Shown here: one piece after another, positions 45,308 through 53,346 of the stretch | Layout of the letters: every line of letters begins with the position of its first letter | Position numbering within the stretch: position 1 is the stretch's first letter | Assembly: GCF_015686695.1 (NCBI RefSeq) | Contig: NZ_JADPMR010000004.1 | Location: 1,302,001 to 1,366,000 of the forward strand | Reading direction: 5' to 3' | DNA length: 64,000 nucleotides | Source: Vibrio nitrifigilis | GTDB lineage: Bacteria; Pseudomonadota; Gammaproteobacteria; Enterobacterales; Vibrionaceae | Program-made: the position numbers and the translations under genes | The notes under the pieces: model-generated | What the model saw: only the letters and a program-made list of their open reading frames with translations | The model's database searches: none | Told to the model about the DNA's origin: nothing

Positions 45308-45865
45308 CTACAACTTAAGTTGGTATGTCAATAGGTAGTCTCCACCACACTTACTACGATACTCTTTATCTTCGCTACTCGCATGAGGTCTGCCCTGCTC
45401 ATCACCTTGAACAAGACTAATCCAGTGACGCATTCCCGACTTTTGCGTAAACATGGTATGCGTTTCAATTTGTATATCTTTGATAGCAGAAAGCGTCACT
45501 GTACCGTCACCTTGGCTACGCGCGATAAACAATTCAATATGACTTCCCGTACCATCGCGAAATAAAATGGAGTCTGGACTCTCTGGTTGCCCAATAAATG
45601 CAACGAATTGGCGATTGTTGCGTAAACCGCTATGGCTTCCATCGGCGAAATACGCTAACAAATGGTGATAATCAATTTGATAGCTCGTTACGTCTTGATG
45701 TGATCCCATCTCTAATGGGAATAACCTATCAAGTAACTGTTTTGCTTTCACTTGTATTTCTTCTTGCTGACTCTGCTTCGTTGTTTCTACTGCTACAACT
45801 TGCTCAACGATAAAGTCATGTTGATATTGTTCGCTCTCTTGATTATCCAAAGTCAGCATGTTCAT
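45308..45865 (-). CDS. Single-domain protein resembling the beta-rich insert of malate synthase G
   Basis: About 185 residues from ATG 45865 (GAGGAAACAAGG before it; ATG 45889 is also possible). The middle reads FPLEMGSHQDVTSYQI, FADGSHSGL, QFVAFIGQPESPDSILF and GTGSHIELFI. From memory this follows the malate synthase G block FPL..GSH.D, ..L.xG...GL, QFVGY.G....P..ILLKNNGLHIEI. There is no catalytic TIM barrel, so it is not a malate synthase. It is divergent from the DUF3612 regulator at 46066, a family usually found near glyoxylate-cycle genes. The function is unknown; a sensor or binding domain is possible. Confidence 0.65.
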   Translation of the reverse strand: MNMLTLDNQESEQYQHDFIVEQVVAVETTKQSQQEEIQVKAKQLLDRLFPLEMGSHQDVTSYQIDYHHLLAYFADGSHSGLRNNRQFVAFIGQPESPDSILFRDGTGSHIELFIARSQGDGTVTLSAIKDIQIETHTMFTQKSGMRHWISLVQGDEQGRPHASSEDKEYRSKCGGDYLLTYQLKL

Positions 45866-46026
45866 CCTTGTTTCCTCGTTATGTTTCATGTTCCGCCTGT
45901 GGCGGCTTTTGCTGTTCTGTTACACCACGGTGAGGTCGTTTTTCATCCTCAATTACAGTGGCATTTGTGATAATGCTTGGCTCTTTTTTTTGCGCCTACA
46001 TGGAAGAGTAATAGATTTATCACTAC

Positions 46027-46063
46027 AATTTCACAACAAAAATTTTACAATGTGAATTTTACA
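46027..46063 (+). promoter_or_regulatory. Three AATTTyACA repeats with a 14-base period before the DUF3612 gene
   Basis: AATTTCACA at 46027, AATTTTACA at 46041 and AATTTTACA at 46055 end two bases before the start codon. They look like binding sites for a repressor that may be the adjacent protein itself. Confidence 0.5.
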
Positions 46064-46065
46064 AA

Positions 46066-47586
46066 ATGGCCGTGTCAAAAAGTTTGATTAGACAATCGCA
46101 CTTTTTAGGGACAAAAGTGCGTAACTTGCGGAAACGTAATCACTTAACAATGGAAGATCTCTCAGCTCGCTGCGTGAGAATCAATCCAGAATACGCCCCT
46201 TCGGTTTCTTACCTCTCGATGATCGAGAGAGGTAAACGAGTACCGAGCGCAGAAATGCTCGAAGTCATCGCAGAAGTTTTTCAAAAGCCGATCTCTTGGT
46301 TTCTTGACGATGAACCCGCATATGCTGATATCACACCAAATAAAGGAAATCGTGGTGGTATCAATGGCATGGCGTTAGAACCCAGCTTTTTGTTTTCCAA
46401 TGACATTCTGCAAATTGCTATTCCAGAAATGCTTTCACAAACAGGTATTACAGGAAGACAGTTTGCCCACTTGCTGATTCGAGCCCATCAAGAAAGTTTA
46501 CAGAACCATTTTCCTGATTTAGAACGCGCAGCCGAGGACCTTGGTACAAAACGACTTAATCTCGATGTCGATGATCTGCTCGATCTAGCGCAGCATGTCG
46601 GGTTGACCATTCACTGGATGAAACGTCCTCCACAACAAGTGGTCGATGAATTAGGCATCAGTGCCAAACAGCTTGTGACATCTTTCTTTGAACCACCAGG
46701 CCACGTATACCTTAACGAAATGCTAAGGGCATATCCTACCCGCCTTAAGTACGATCTGGCGGTCTATATTGGCAATATCGTATTACACAGCAAAGATGGC
46801 CTGAAAAGTGTGTTAACGATTGGACATACCAACAGTTGGGAAGAAACGCCTCACGCCCCAAGTTCGACAGAGCTTAATTCTCAGGATATTTTGCAAGCAT
46901 GGCGTGATTTTGAATCAAGTTTTTTCGCTGGAGCATTACTTTGTCCCAAAGTTCCTTTTCGACAATTGCTTGATCGCAACGGTTATGAAATTAGGGCGCA
47001 CGAAAAAGCAGGGGTTTCCCCATCTGTTGCCATGCGTCGGATGACGGTTGTCTCGCCATATCCACATTGGCATTATTTTGATGCCTATGGAGAAGGTAAA
47101 TTAAAAGCCGTTTACCGCGGCAATGGGATACCACTTCCCTGGGGAAACATGAGAACCGTTAACGATCCATGTCAACATTGGGCAGTATTTCGTCGCCTTA
47201 GTGCACCGCAAGCTCAAAGTTCAGCTCAAATTTCAATCTTAAACGTCGCCAACGAACCGCGTATCTATTGTTGTGAATCGATTAATATTACCGACGCAGC
47301 AGGCAATAATCGCGTTCTCTGTGCGGGCATCGATTTAAATCCAGCGATCAACGCTCAAGGTGGCGATGCATTGACTGTTGCAGCAGAGCTGCAAGCGTCT
47401 TGTGTAACAAAAGGCGGGACAACCCCCATTCCGGCACTGATTAAAAAAGATCTCCGCACCATTGCAAAAATCCTTAACATTAATTGGATTGAGCGAGGAA
47501 TAGAAAGTGATGCTCGATTGATCTGTTCACGCGGGGCAGTTTGTCCAAGAAATCCAAGCTGCTATGGCAAATGTGATTCTCAGTAG
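46066..47586 (+). CDS. XRE-family HTH regulator with DUF3612 domain
   Basis: A 506-residue protein: XRE helix-turn-helix at about 12-80 (KRNHLTMEDLSARC, SYLSMIERGKRVPSAEML), a middle domain related to short-chain fatty-acid regulators (ScfR/RamB-like), and a DUF3612 C-terminal part ending in a Cys-rich tail (CSRGAVCPRNPSCYGKC). RamB-like proteins regulate acetate and glyoxylate-cycle genes. It is divergent from the malate-synthase-G-like protein, so the pair may form an acetate-related sensor; no aceA or aceB is in this window. There is no strong ribosome site before the ATG. Confidence 0.88.
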   Translation: MAVSKSLIRQSHFLGTKVRNLRKRNHLTMEDLSARCVRINPEYAPSVSYLSMIERGKRVPSAEMLEVIAEVFQKPISWFLDDEPAYADITPNKGNRGGINGMALEPSFLFSNDILQIAIPEMLSQTGITGRQFAHLLIRAHQESLQNHFPDLERAAEDLGTKRLNLDVDDLLDLAQHVGLTIHWMKRPPQQVVDELGISAKQLVTSFFEPPGHVYLNEMLRAYPTRLKYDLAVYIGNIVLHSKDGLKSVLTIGHTNSWEETPHAPSSTELNSQDILQAWRDFESSFFAGALLCPKVPFRQLLDRNGYEIRAHEKAGVSPSVAMRRMTVVSPYPHWHYFDAYGEGKLKAVYRGNGIPLPWGNMRTVNDPCQHWAVFRRLSAPQAQSSAQISILNVANEPRIYCCESINITDAAGNNRVLCAGIDLNPAINAQGGDALTVAAELQASCVTKGGTTPIPALIKKDLRTIAKILNINWIERGIESDARLICSRGAVCPRNPSCYGKCDSQ

Positions 47587-47720
47587 AAGACCACGCAACA
47601 TGACTGCCAACAGGGAAACGGAACAGGCTGATTTTGCTGACACTAGGTGCCCCAGTTATAACGCGGTTGTTGATGACGACACTACACAACTAAAGTGATG
47701 ACGTTGGGCATTACCACAGG

Positions 47721-47757
47721 CAAAAAAAAAAGCCAATCGCAATACTTGCGGTTGGCT
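47721..47757 (-). terminator. Terminator of qrr
   Basis: A 12-base-pair stem with one G-T position and a three-base loop, followed on the minus strand by about ten T. Confidence 0.93.
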
Positions 47758-47830
47758 GTAGATATGTGTGAACAATTTGGTTCACTAACAACGTCAGTTG
47801 GCTAGGTGACCCTCGGCTTAATAAGGGTCG
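47722..47830 (-). ncRNA. qrr: Qrr quorum-regulatory small RNA
   Basis: The minus strand carries the Qrr hallmark GCCAACTGACGTTGTTAG, within the conserved base-pairing segment, preceded by a 5' hairpin (GACCCTTATTAAGCCGAGGGTC region) and followed by the terminator stem AGCCAACCGCAA/TTGCGATTGGCT and a run of about ten T. The length near 109 bases fits Qrr RNAs. The start near 47830 is set by the sigma-54 promoter. Qrr RNAs act with Hfq to destabilise luxR/hapR-type and other mRNAs at low cell density. The number among the Qrr copies cannot be told; it is not next to luxO here. Confidence 0.93.
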
Positions 47831-47840
47831 CTTAAACATA

Positions 47841-47857
47841 TGCAGTTAGCGTGCCAA
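47841..47857 (-). promoter_or_regulatory. Sigma-54 promoter of qrr
   Basis: TTGGCACGCTAACTGCA has GG at -24 and GC at -12 with exactly ten bases between, matching the RpoN consensus. The expected start is 12 bases further, at about 47830. Confidence 0.93.
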
Positions 47858-47954
47858 CTTTTTAAAGCGATTAAAAAACCTGATTTTTACCCCTAAAGGG
47901 GCAAATAATGGTCTATTTACAACATCAGAGTAATCCATCTATTTCATATCGCCA

Positions 47955-47986
47955 TTGCATTTTGCAAATATCGTCGCAAAATGCAA
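47955..47986 (-). promoter_or_regulatory. Two LuxO binding sites upstream of qrr
   Basis: TTGCATTTTGCAA at 47955-47967 is a perfect TTGCAnnnTGCAA LuxO box. A second copy, TCGCAAAATGCAA at 47974-47986, differs at one base. Together they form a 15-base inverted repeat with a ten-base centre (47951-47990), about 125-155 bases upstream of the RNA start, a normal enhancer distance. Confidence 0.88.
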
Positions 47987-48161
47987 TGGCACATTGCGTA
48001 AAAGATCTCTTTTTAATGTATAGAGTGAATCACATTTGCTTTCCATTTAAACAGCAAAGTATTTGGATAAGTTTACCGTGCGCCTGATTACGTATTTACT
48101 TGAAGTCCCATCAAGTAATCAGGTAGAGTTTTCATTCAATATAAAAAAGTCGGTGCCGATA

Positions 48162-48755
48162 ATGACCAGGTCTTTGTTTAATGAACCTGAATGGATACCT
48201 ATTCAGGATGGGCAGCTATTATGGTTACCTGAATTTTTGACGGCTGATGAGTCACAACGCTTTTATAATCAGCTTTCAGCCGCTGTTCCTTGGCGGCAAG
48301 AGCCTATAAGTATGTTTGGTCGCACCGTCTTACAACCAAGGCTACAAGCTTGGTATGGTGATAAAACCTACTCCTATTCAGGTTTGACGATGTCACCTGA
48401 ACCTTGGATTTCCCCTCTGCTCGACTTAAAGCAACGTTGTGAACTCGTTGCTCAAACCTCGTTTAACTCGGTATTAGCCAATTACTATCGAGATGGCAAC
48501 GATTCAATGGGGTGGCATCAGGATAATGAAACAGAACTCGGATTAAACCCGATAATCGCCTCTATCTCACTTGGAGAAACCCGCCGTTTTGTGCTCAAAC
48601 ATTTACATTGTAAATCTAAATATGAACTGGAACTTACCTCTGGCTCCTTACTCATCATGGCGGGGACAACTCAACATTTTTGGCAACATGGCATACCGAA
48701 AACTAAGCGAGCAAAGCACGGACGAATCAACTTGACGTTCCGCACTGTATATTAA
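48162..48755 (+). CDS. AlkB-like alpha-ketoglutarate-dependent dioxygenase
   Basis: From ATG 48162 the protein has 197 residues, the normal size for AlkB homologues of the ALKBH2/3 type; the frame is open back to 48063, but those residues are poorly conserved. Iron ligands are His119 and Asp121 (GWHQDNE) and His176 (WQHGIPK); Arg188 and Arg194 (RINLTFR) bind 2-oxoglutarate and substrate. It removes alkyl groups from N1-methyladenine and N3-methylcytosine in DNA or RNA. Confidence 0.9.
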   Translation: MTRSLFNEPEWIPIQDGQLLWLPEFLTADESQRFYNQLSAAVPWRQEPISMFGRTVLQPRLQAWYGDKTYSYSGLTMSPEPWISPLLDLKQRCELVAQTSFNSVLANYYRDGNDSMGWHQDNETELGLNPIIASISLGETRRFVLKHLHCKSKYELELTSGSLLIMAGTTQHFWQHGIPKTKRAKHGRINLTFRTVY

Positions 48756-48760
48756 TCTAT

Positions 48761-48856
48761 ACGTTGAAAGGGAATGACCATTCCTGCCGTGATTGAGCTT
48801 GATCTAGTCCCGTTGATGAAGCTCTGCCCCCTGCATCTTGATGTCATTTGGGTATA
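48761..48856. repeat. Dispersed intergenic repeat, long form, copy 6
   Basis: It starts ACGTTGAAAGGGAATGACCA, includes CCGTGATTGAGCTTGAT and ends CTTGATGTCATTTGGGTATA. It is similar to the copy at 20135 along nearly the whole length. Confidence 0.8.
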
Positions 48857-48909
48857 AACAGACAGAGGGCTTGATATACCCTATCAAGCCCTTGCTATCA
48901 TCAATCGCC

Positions 48910-49827
48910 TTATGCGGATTTTAATTTTGCGTGATGCCAAGTCGCAAGCATCTTAGGCAGTAAACCAGTGATGACTGTTGCCACAACAATCAGTGCCAAA
49001 CCAATTATTTGCTTACTGCTGTACGACACATCAAAAAACAACATTTGCCATATCGCGGAGTACATCAAGTTGGTAAAAATTAACGGTGCCAACTGGGATC
49101 CAGAATTAGCAATCCGGTAGGCTTTGGCGCGAAATACTTGGGTGTTGATGACTAAAAAAGCGATGGCTAACACAGCGCCGACTATTAATGCACCATAACC
49201 CGTTTTGTCACCTGCTGGGGAGAACGAAATTGGTGAAGTGATTAACAGTGGTAACAGCACTAGTGAAGCCATCCCAAAACTCCATGCATTTATTTCTATT
49301 GTACGCATGTCACTTTTAGTCGCACGGTACAAACATAATTGAGAACCCGCATTAAAAAGTCCGGCTAATACTCCAATGAGTAGTTCAGGTCTCCAACGAA
49401 TCCCTGATACGTCGCCAGCTAGCAACAGCACTCCGAGAAACGTCATAGCGAGTCCAACCAGAGTCAGCCCCTGTAACTTCACTCTAAAAAAGAGCTTCTC
49501 TAACAGAGGAATAAATAGTGGACCGGTACTAAACAGAACCACACTTTCAACTAAAGAGAGTGTTTGTAGCGAAAAAATAAAACATAGCTGGCAACCCGCC
49601 ATGCAAAATGCTCGTAATACTAGCGGTTTTCGCATACTTGCCACGGGTAAACGACATTGAGTTACCGCCATAACGATAAACAACATTAAACCGGGAAGAA
49701 AAAATCGTAAAAATGTTAGCCATTGTGCAGAAATATCGACTGACAAATATTTCGTAATTAAGCCAGATAAAGATAAACTTAATGTTGAAACAAGCATAAA
49801 GCTCACAGCCAATGGCGTACTTTGCAT
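48910..49827 (-). CDS. EamA/DMT-family transporter
   Basis: From the ATG at 49827, with ACGAGGAG seven bases upstream, it has 305 residues and ten membrane segments; a longer frame from 49899 is unlikely. LSLSGLITKYLSVDISAQWLTF is the first EamA repeat. It is divergent from a GcvA-type LysR gene whose product probably regulates it. The cargo is unknown. Not closely similar to the EamA protein at 41547. Confidence 0.87.
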   Translation of the reverse strand: MQSTPLAVSFMLVSTLSLSLSGLITKYLSVDISAQWLTFLRFFLPGLMLFIVMAVTQCRLPVASMRKPLVLRAFCMAGCQLCFIFSLQTLSLVESVVLFSTGPLFIPLLEKLFFRVKLQGLTLVGLAMTFLGVLLLAGDVSGIRWRPELLIGVLAGLFNAGSQLCLYRATKSDMRTIEINAWSFGMASLVLLPLLITSPISFSPAGDKTGYGALIVGAVLAIAFLVINTQVFRAKAYRIANSGSQLAPLIFTNLMYSAIWQMLFFDVSYSSKQIIGLALIVVATVITGLLPKMLATWHHAKLKSA

Positions 49828-49920
49828 AATAACTCCTCGTAAAACTGGAGCTATTATAAGAATCCCAACGGTAAATAAATAACGAGTAATAGTGAACAAA
49901 CCTGTAAGAAAAACTTAACT

Positions 49921-50814
49921 ATGAGAAAATTACTTCCGTTAAAATCACTCTATACCTTCGTTGCAGTAGCCGAAACAGGCAGTATGTCTAAGGCAGCAGA
50001 GGTATTGAATGTTAGCCACTCAGCGGTCAGTCAGGCTATTAAGTCGATAGAGTCGCAACTTAATCAAACCTTATTTAGTCGAGTCGGGCGCAACGTTGAA
50101 CTGAACAATGCTGGCTACCGCTATTACAAAAAAATAGCGCCCGCTTTAGAGCAAATTGTGGATGCGACCGAAGCGATGTTGATTCAACCGAATACCAATC
50201 GACTGACAGTCAACATGATTAATTCATTAGCATTGCACTGGTGGATTCCACGAGTTCCAAAATTTCAACAGTTTGCCCCAACAATCGATATTCGTATGTC
50301 AAACTTACCTGGGCAATTTTCTTTGGAAGCAGAAGGCGTGGATGCCGCCATTATTCATGGAGTATTAGATGATTGGCAGGATTATTATTGTGAAAAACTC
50401 AGTGATGACCAATTAGTCCTAGTATGCAACCCTGATTTAATTAGTGAGGATACAGAACTTGAGGTAAGTCAGTTATTAGCTAAATATCCAACCATTGTTG
50501 TCACCGGTAAAAGAAGGATTAATGACTGGCCCAACTGGTGTAAAGCCAATGACGTCCCCCCACCAAAACAGAAAAATAACCTCAGTTTTGTTACGTCTGC
50601 ACAGGCAATACAAGCGACCTACCGTCAATTAGGTATGTTTGTAACCCACAAAATATTTGTTCAAGAAGATTTAGAACAAGGAGGACTTATATCCTTAGGG
50701 AGTGCGGTCAAACATCCAACACAAGGATTTTATTTCACCTGCTTGCCGGAAAAGTTAAAACTAGAAAGTGTGCTTACTTTAAGAAGCTGGTTGCGGCACG
50801 AATTCAATCATTAA
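49921..50814 (+). CDS. LysR-family regulator (GcvA-like)
   Basis: A 297-residue LysR protein with the HTH LPLKSLYTFVAVAETGSMSK and AEVLNVSHSAVSQAIKSIE at residues 4-55, and an effector domain of GcvA type. It is divergent from the EamA gene at 48910, the usual sign of regulator and target. Its stop is followed two bases later by the convergent small membrane protein gene. Confidence 0.9.
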   Translation: MRKLLPLKSLYTFVAVAETGSMSKAAEVLNVSHSAVSQAIKSIESQLNQTLFSRVGRNVELNNAGYRYYKKIAPALEQIVDATEAMLIQPNTNRLTVNMINSLALHWWIPRVPKFQQFAPTIDIRMSNLPGQFSLEAEGVDAAIIHGVLDDWQDYYCEKLSDDQLVLVCNPDLISEDTELEVSQLLAKYPTIVVTGKRRINDWPNWCKANDVPPPKQKNNLSFVTSAQAIQATYRQLGMFVTHKIFVQEDLEQGGLISLGSAVKHPTQGFYFTCLPEKLKLESVLTLRSWLRHEFNH

Positions 50815-50816
50815 TA

Positions 50817-51116
50817 TTACATAGTAACGAAAACAACGCAGAGCACACAAAAAACCACAAACCAGCCCACGAACCGCCAGAGATAAGAGCGAGTTCTCCT
50901 TTCCACCTCTTGTGGAGAAATCGGCGCCATAGGATGATGTTCGGCTTGCTCTAGAGAAGATAGTCTTTCTTCTTGTTCATGAACCATATGCTCAAGTTCA
51001 TGTCTTTTCTCCGCCTTTTTTGCGGTTTCCATAAACCGATGGAGCTGTTCATTGGTTAGATCCTCGTCCGGATTATACACATGCGGTTTTGGGGCACGGT
51101 TTTTAATATTGGGCAT
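50817..51116 (-). CDS. Small tail-anchored-like membrane protein of unknown function
   Basis: A 99-residue protein: a charged N-terminal part, a coiled-coil-like stretch at about 25-60 (NEQLHRFMETAKKAEKRHEL and EERLSSLEQ), and one C-terminal membrane segment (WRFVGWFVVFCVLCVVFV). GGGAGGTG precedes the ATG. It is a plausible gene; the family was not recognised. Confidence 0.6.
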   Translation of the reverse strand: MPNIKNRAPKPHVYNPDEDLTNEQLHRFMETAKKAEKRHELEHMVHEQEERLSSLEQAEHHPMAPISPQEVERRTRSYLWRFVGWFVVFCVLCVVFVTM

Positions 51117-51319
51117 AAATCACCTCCCGAACAACACTCTCCATTATTTTAGATCCCAATAAGCATCGACAGTTCCACCTAAGTCTTACTTTTGATAGAA
51201 ATCATAATATACCTCACCAAAACATATTCAAAATTTTCGAACATGTTTCTCAAAAACAGTGGCTCTTCATTTGTTTCAGAGCACTCTAAAATATCAGGGT
51301 AATCAAATAGGAGGCAGTT

Positions 51320-52168
51320 ATGAGCCAATACAGAGAAATTCGTCAAATTATTCCCGCACAAGATACATCTGATGGTGACGGAGTTAAGATTCGCCGAATC
51401 GCTGGTTTCAATAATGCAAATCTGTCTCCATTTTTGATGGTCGATGAATTGAAATCTGACGATCGTAAAGATTACGTCGGTGGCTTCCCTCCACATCCAC
51501 ACCGTGGAATCGAAACCCTAACTTATATGTTGGAAGGTCATTTTCAGCATCGCGATCATATGGGTAATGTAGGTGAACTACGCACGGGTGGAGCGCAGTG
51601 GATGGCAGCTGGTCGCGGAGTGATCCATAGCGAAATGCCAATCATGCAAGGTGGTCAATTACACGGCTTCCAAATTTGGATCAATCAACCAGCGAAAGAC
51701 AAAATGTCTCCCGCTCGTTATCACGATTATCAACCAGAAACCATCACAGAATATCAAACAGAGTCTGTTGGATTAATGCGTGTGATGGCAGGACAAATCG
51801 TTGTCGATGGCGAAACGTTAACTGGCCCACTCACTGCGACTGGAACACCAGCAACCGTTGCGGATTGGCGAGCTACAGCAGGCTCACAGATGACTCTTAC
51901 CACCAACGATTCACACAACGTAATGATATACGCCTATAAAAATGACTTAACCATCGGTGAACGTACGGTTAAACAGGGACAAATGGCGATTTTGTCGCAA
52001 GGCGAAAACATTGAGTTATCAGCCCCAAATGGTGGTGGCGCTTTGATTTTTGTAGGGCAACCAATCAATGAACCGGTTGTCCATTACGGACCATTTGTGA
52101 TGAACACTGTTGAAGAAATACATCAAGCAGTCAACGACTATAACTCAGGCGTATTTGAAACATATTGA
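51320..52168 (+). CDS. Pirin-family protein
   Basis: A 282-residue bicupin. FPPHPHRGIETLTYMLEG and the following HRDH and AAGRGVIHSEMP carry the metal ligands (His, His, His, Glu) of pirin's N-terminal cupin. Bacterial pirins include quercetin 2,3-dioxygenases (YhhW) and proteins that act on pyruvate dehydrogenase; which applies is unknown. AGGAGGCAGTT is an excellent ribosome site. A strong terminator follows. Confidence 0.92.
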   Translation: MSQYREIRQIIPAQDTSDGDGVKIRRIAGFNNANLSPFLMVDELKSDDRKDYVGGFPPHPHRGIETLTYMLEGHFQHRDHMGNVGELRTGGAQWMAAGRGVIHSEMPIMQGGQLHGFQIWINQPAKDKMSPARYHDYQPETITEYQTESVGLMRVMAGQIVVDGETLTGPLTATGTPATVADWRATAGSQMTLTTNDSHNVMIYAYKNDLTIGERTVKQGQMAILSQGENIELSAPNGGGALIFVGQPINEPVVHYGPFVMNTVEEIHQAVNDYNSGVFETY

Positions 52169-52256
52169 TTGATTTCGCACGCAGATTAGCACTTGCGTTC
52201 GAATGTAAAGTTTAGAAAACATCAACAAATATCCATGCCAATTTGTTTGTTTTTCG

Positions 52257-52292
52257 ACCACACAGTAGGCTCTACTCTGTGTGGTTTTTTTA
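52257..52292 (+). terminator. Terminator of pirin gene
   Basis: Stem ACCACACAG/CTGTGTGGT with an 11-base loop and a run of seven T. Confidence 0.9.
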
Positions 52293-52758
52293 TTTTTAAT
52301 AACTTTGGTCGAAAGTTTATTTCTATTTAATAATCAACAATTCGATCTATACTTATTAAATAAATACTCTAATATCTCCTTTCTTATTACTATTTTTTAA
52401 TAGTAAATTGCTATCCAAAAACACAAAAAAATGTGAAACTATGCCGCGAAAAGTTAATAAAAACTAAAACGGAATAGTACAAATACCTACTACTTACGAG
52501 CTATTTCTTTATTTTTTATAATCAGTTACGATCTGCTCAAACCAGTTGTGGTCACTAACTCTAAATAAGTATTTATGACGCATTATCATATGAACCTATT
52601 AGAACATTAGTTAGTTAAAATTGAGCGAACGGTCAAATTTTCTTAAAAAACAAATTGATTAAAAAATAACCTTTCTTCAATCTTGCCTCAAACAAAATAT
52701 AATAATGACCATTTAGGTTTTCGTTGACTAAAATATAATGGCTAGGCGAGGAATTACG
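52293..52758. other. Long AT-rich intergenic region
   Basis: About 460 bases without a gene. It is rich in A and T, with probable promoter elements for the DUF2850 gene, but no clear operator or RNA was seen. Confidence 0.5.
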
Positions 52759-53259
52759 ATGTCAGTATCAACCAACCGGAGTCAAACACAGAGACCATTT
52801 AAAATGAGCAATCTGTTACTAAATGAGAAAGCATTTAAATTAATATTTATGGCATTCTCCATCGTAATCGTCGTTAGTTGCAGTATTTTGGGTTATGACG
52901 CATACAAAGCTTACATAAATCCAGAACACGTATACGGCAAATGGGTAGAGATTGGTGGCCCAAACTATAATAAAGAAATATTAACTTTGTCTGAAAAAGG
53001 GGTGTATAAAAACAACCACCTGATCAGCACTTCATTTCAGTTCAGCGGAAGCACTGTCACAGTCCGTACCGGGGGTGGTACAACAAAATACGAATTGGAT
53101 GGCTCTGAAGATGCGCCACAATTAAAACGAATCAAACCCGGATCGCCAACTCAAGCGTTCGTTAAACATGGTTATGAAGCAGAACTGAAACACAAGCAGC
53201 AAAGTGGCTCTCAAGAGCGACGCTTAATCCTCTCTGAACATTTTAAAGAAGGGAAATAA
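52759..53259 (+). CDS. DUF2850-family single-pass membrane protein
   Basis: About 166 residues from the ATG at 52759, which has GAGGAATTAC before it; an ATG at 52738 and one at 52804 are alternatives. One membrane segment lies near residues 28-50 (LIFMAFSIVIVVSCSILGYD), and the rest (VYGKWVEIGGPNYNKEILTL) is periplasmic. This is the DUF2850 pattern, seen mainly in vibrios. Function unknown. Confidence 0.85.
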   Translation: MSVSTNRSQTQRPFKMSNLLLNEKAFKLIFMAFSIVIVVSCSILGYDAYKAYINPEHVYGKWVEIGGPNYNKEILTLSEKGVYKNNHLISTSFQFSGSTVTVRTGGGTTKYELDGSEDAPQLKRIKPGSPTQAFVKHGYEAELKHKQQSGSQERRLILSEHFKEGK

Positions 53260-53308
53260 TGGCAAGCTAAACGTGGCATTATGAGAAAATAAACAGGTCA
53301 TAAAACCA

Positions 53309-53337
53309 AAAGCTCGAATTCATCTTCGAGCTTTTTT
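53309..53337. terminator. Bidirectional terminator between DUF2850 gene and ktrB
   Basis: Stem AAAGCTCGAA/TTCGAGCTTT with a six-base loop; T-runs on the plus strand and A-rich flank on the other. Confidence 0.85.
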
Positions 53338-53346
53338 ATTTCGTAC

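Noticed and set aside
45598..46055. Overlapping plus-strand frames across the malate-synthase-G-like gene
   Set aside because: They lie opposite a gene with clear protein pattern and contain no domains.
47951..47990. 15-base perfect inverted repeat taken at first as a terminator or attC-like site
   Set aside because: There is no T-run or integron core site. It is explained by two LuxO boxes facing each other upstream of qrr.
51179..51502. Minus-strand frame overlapping the pirin gene start
   Set aside because: It is the shadow of the pirin gene and its leader; pirin has a strong ribosome site and clear metal ligands.
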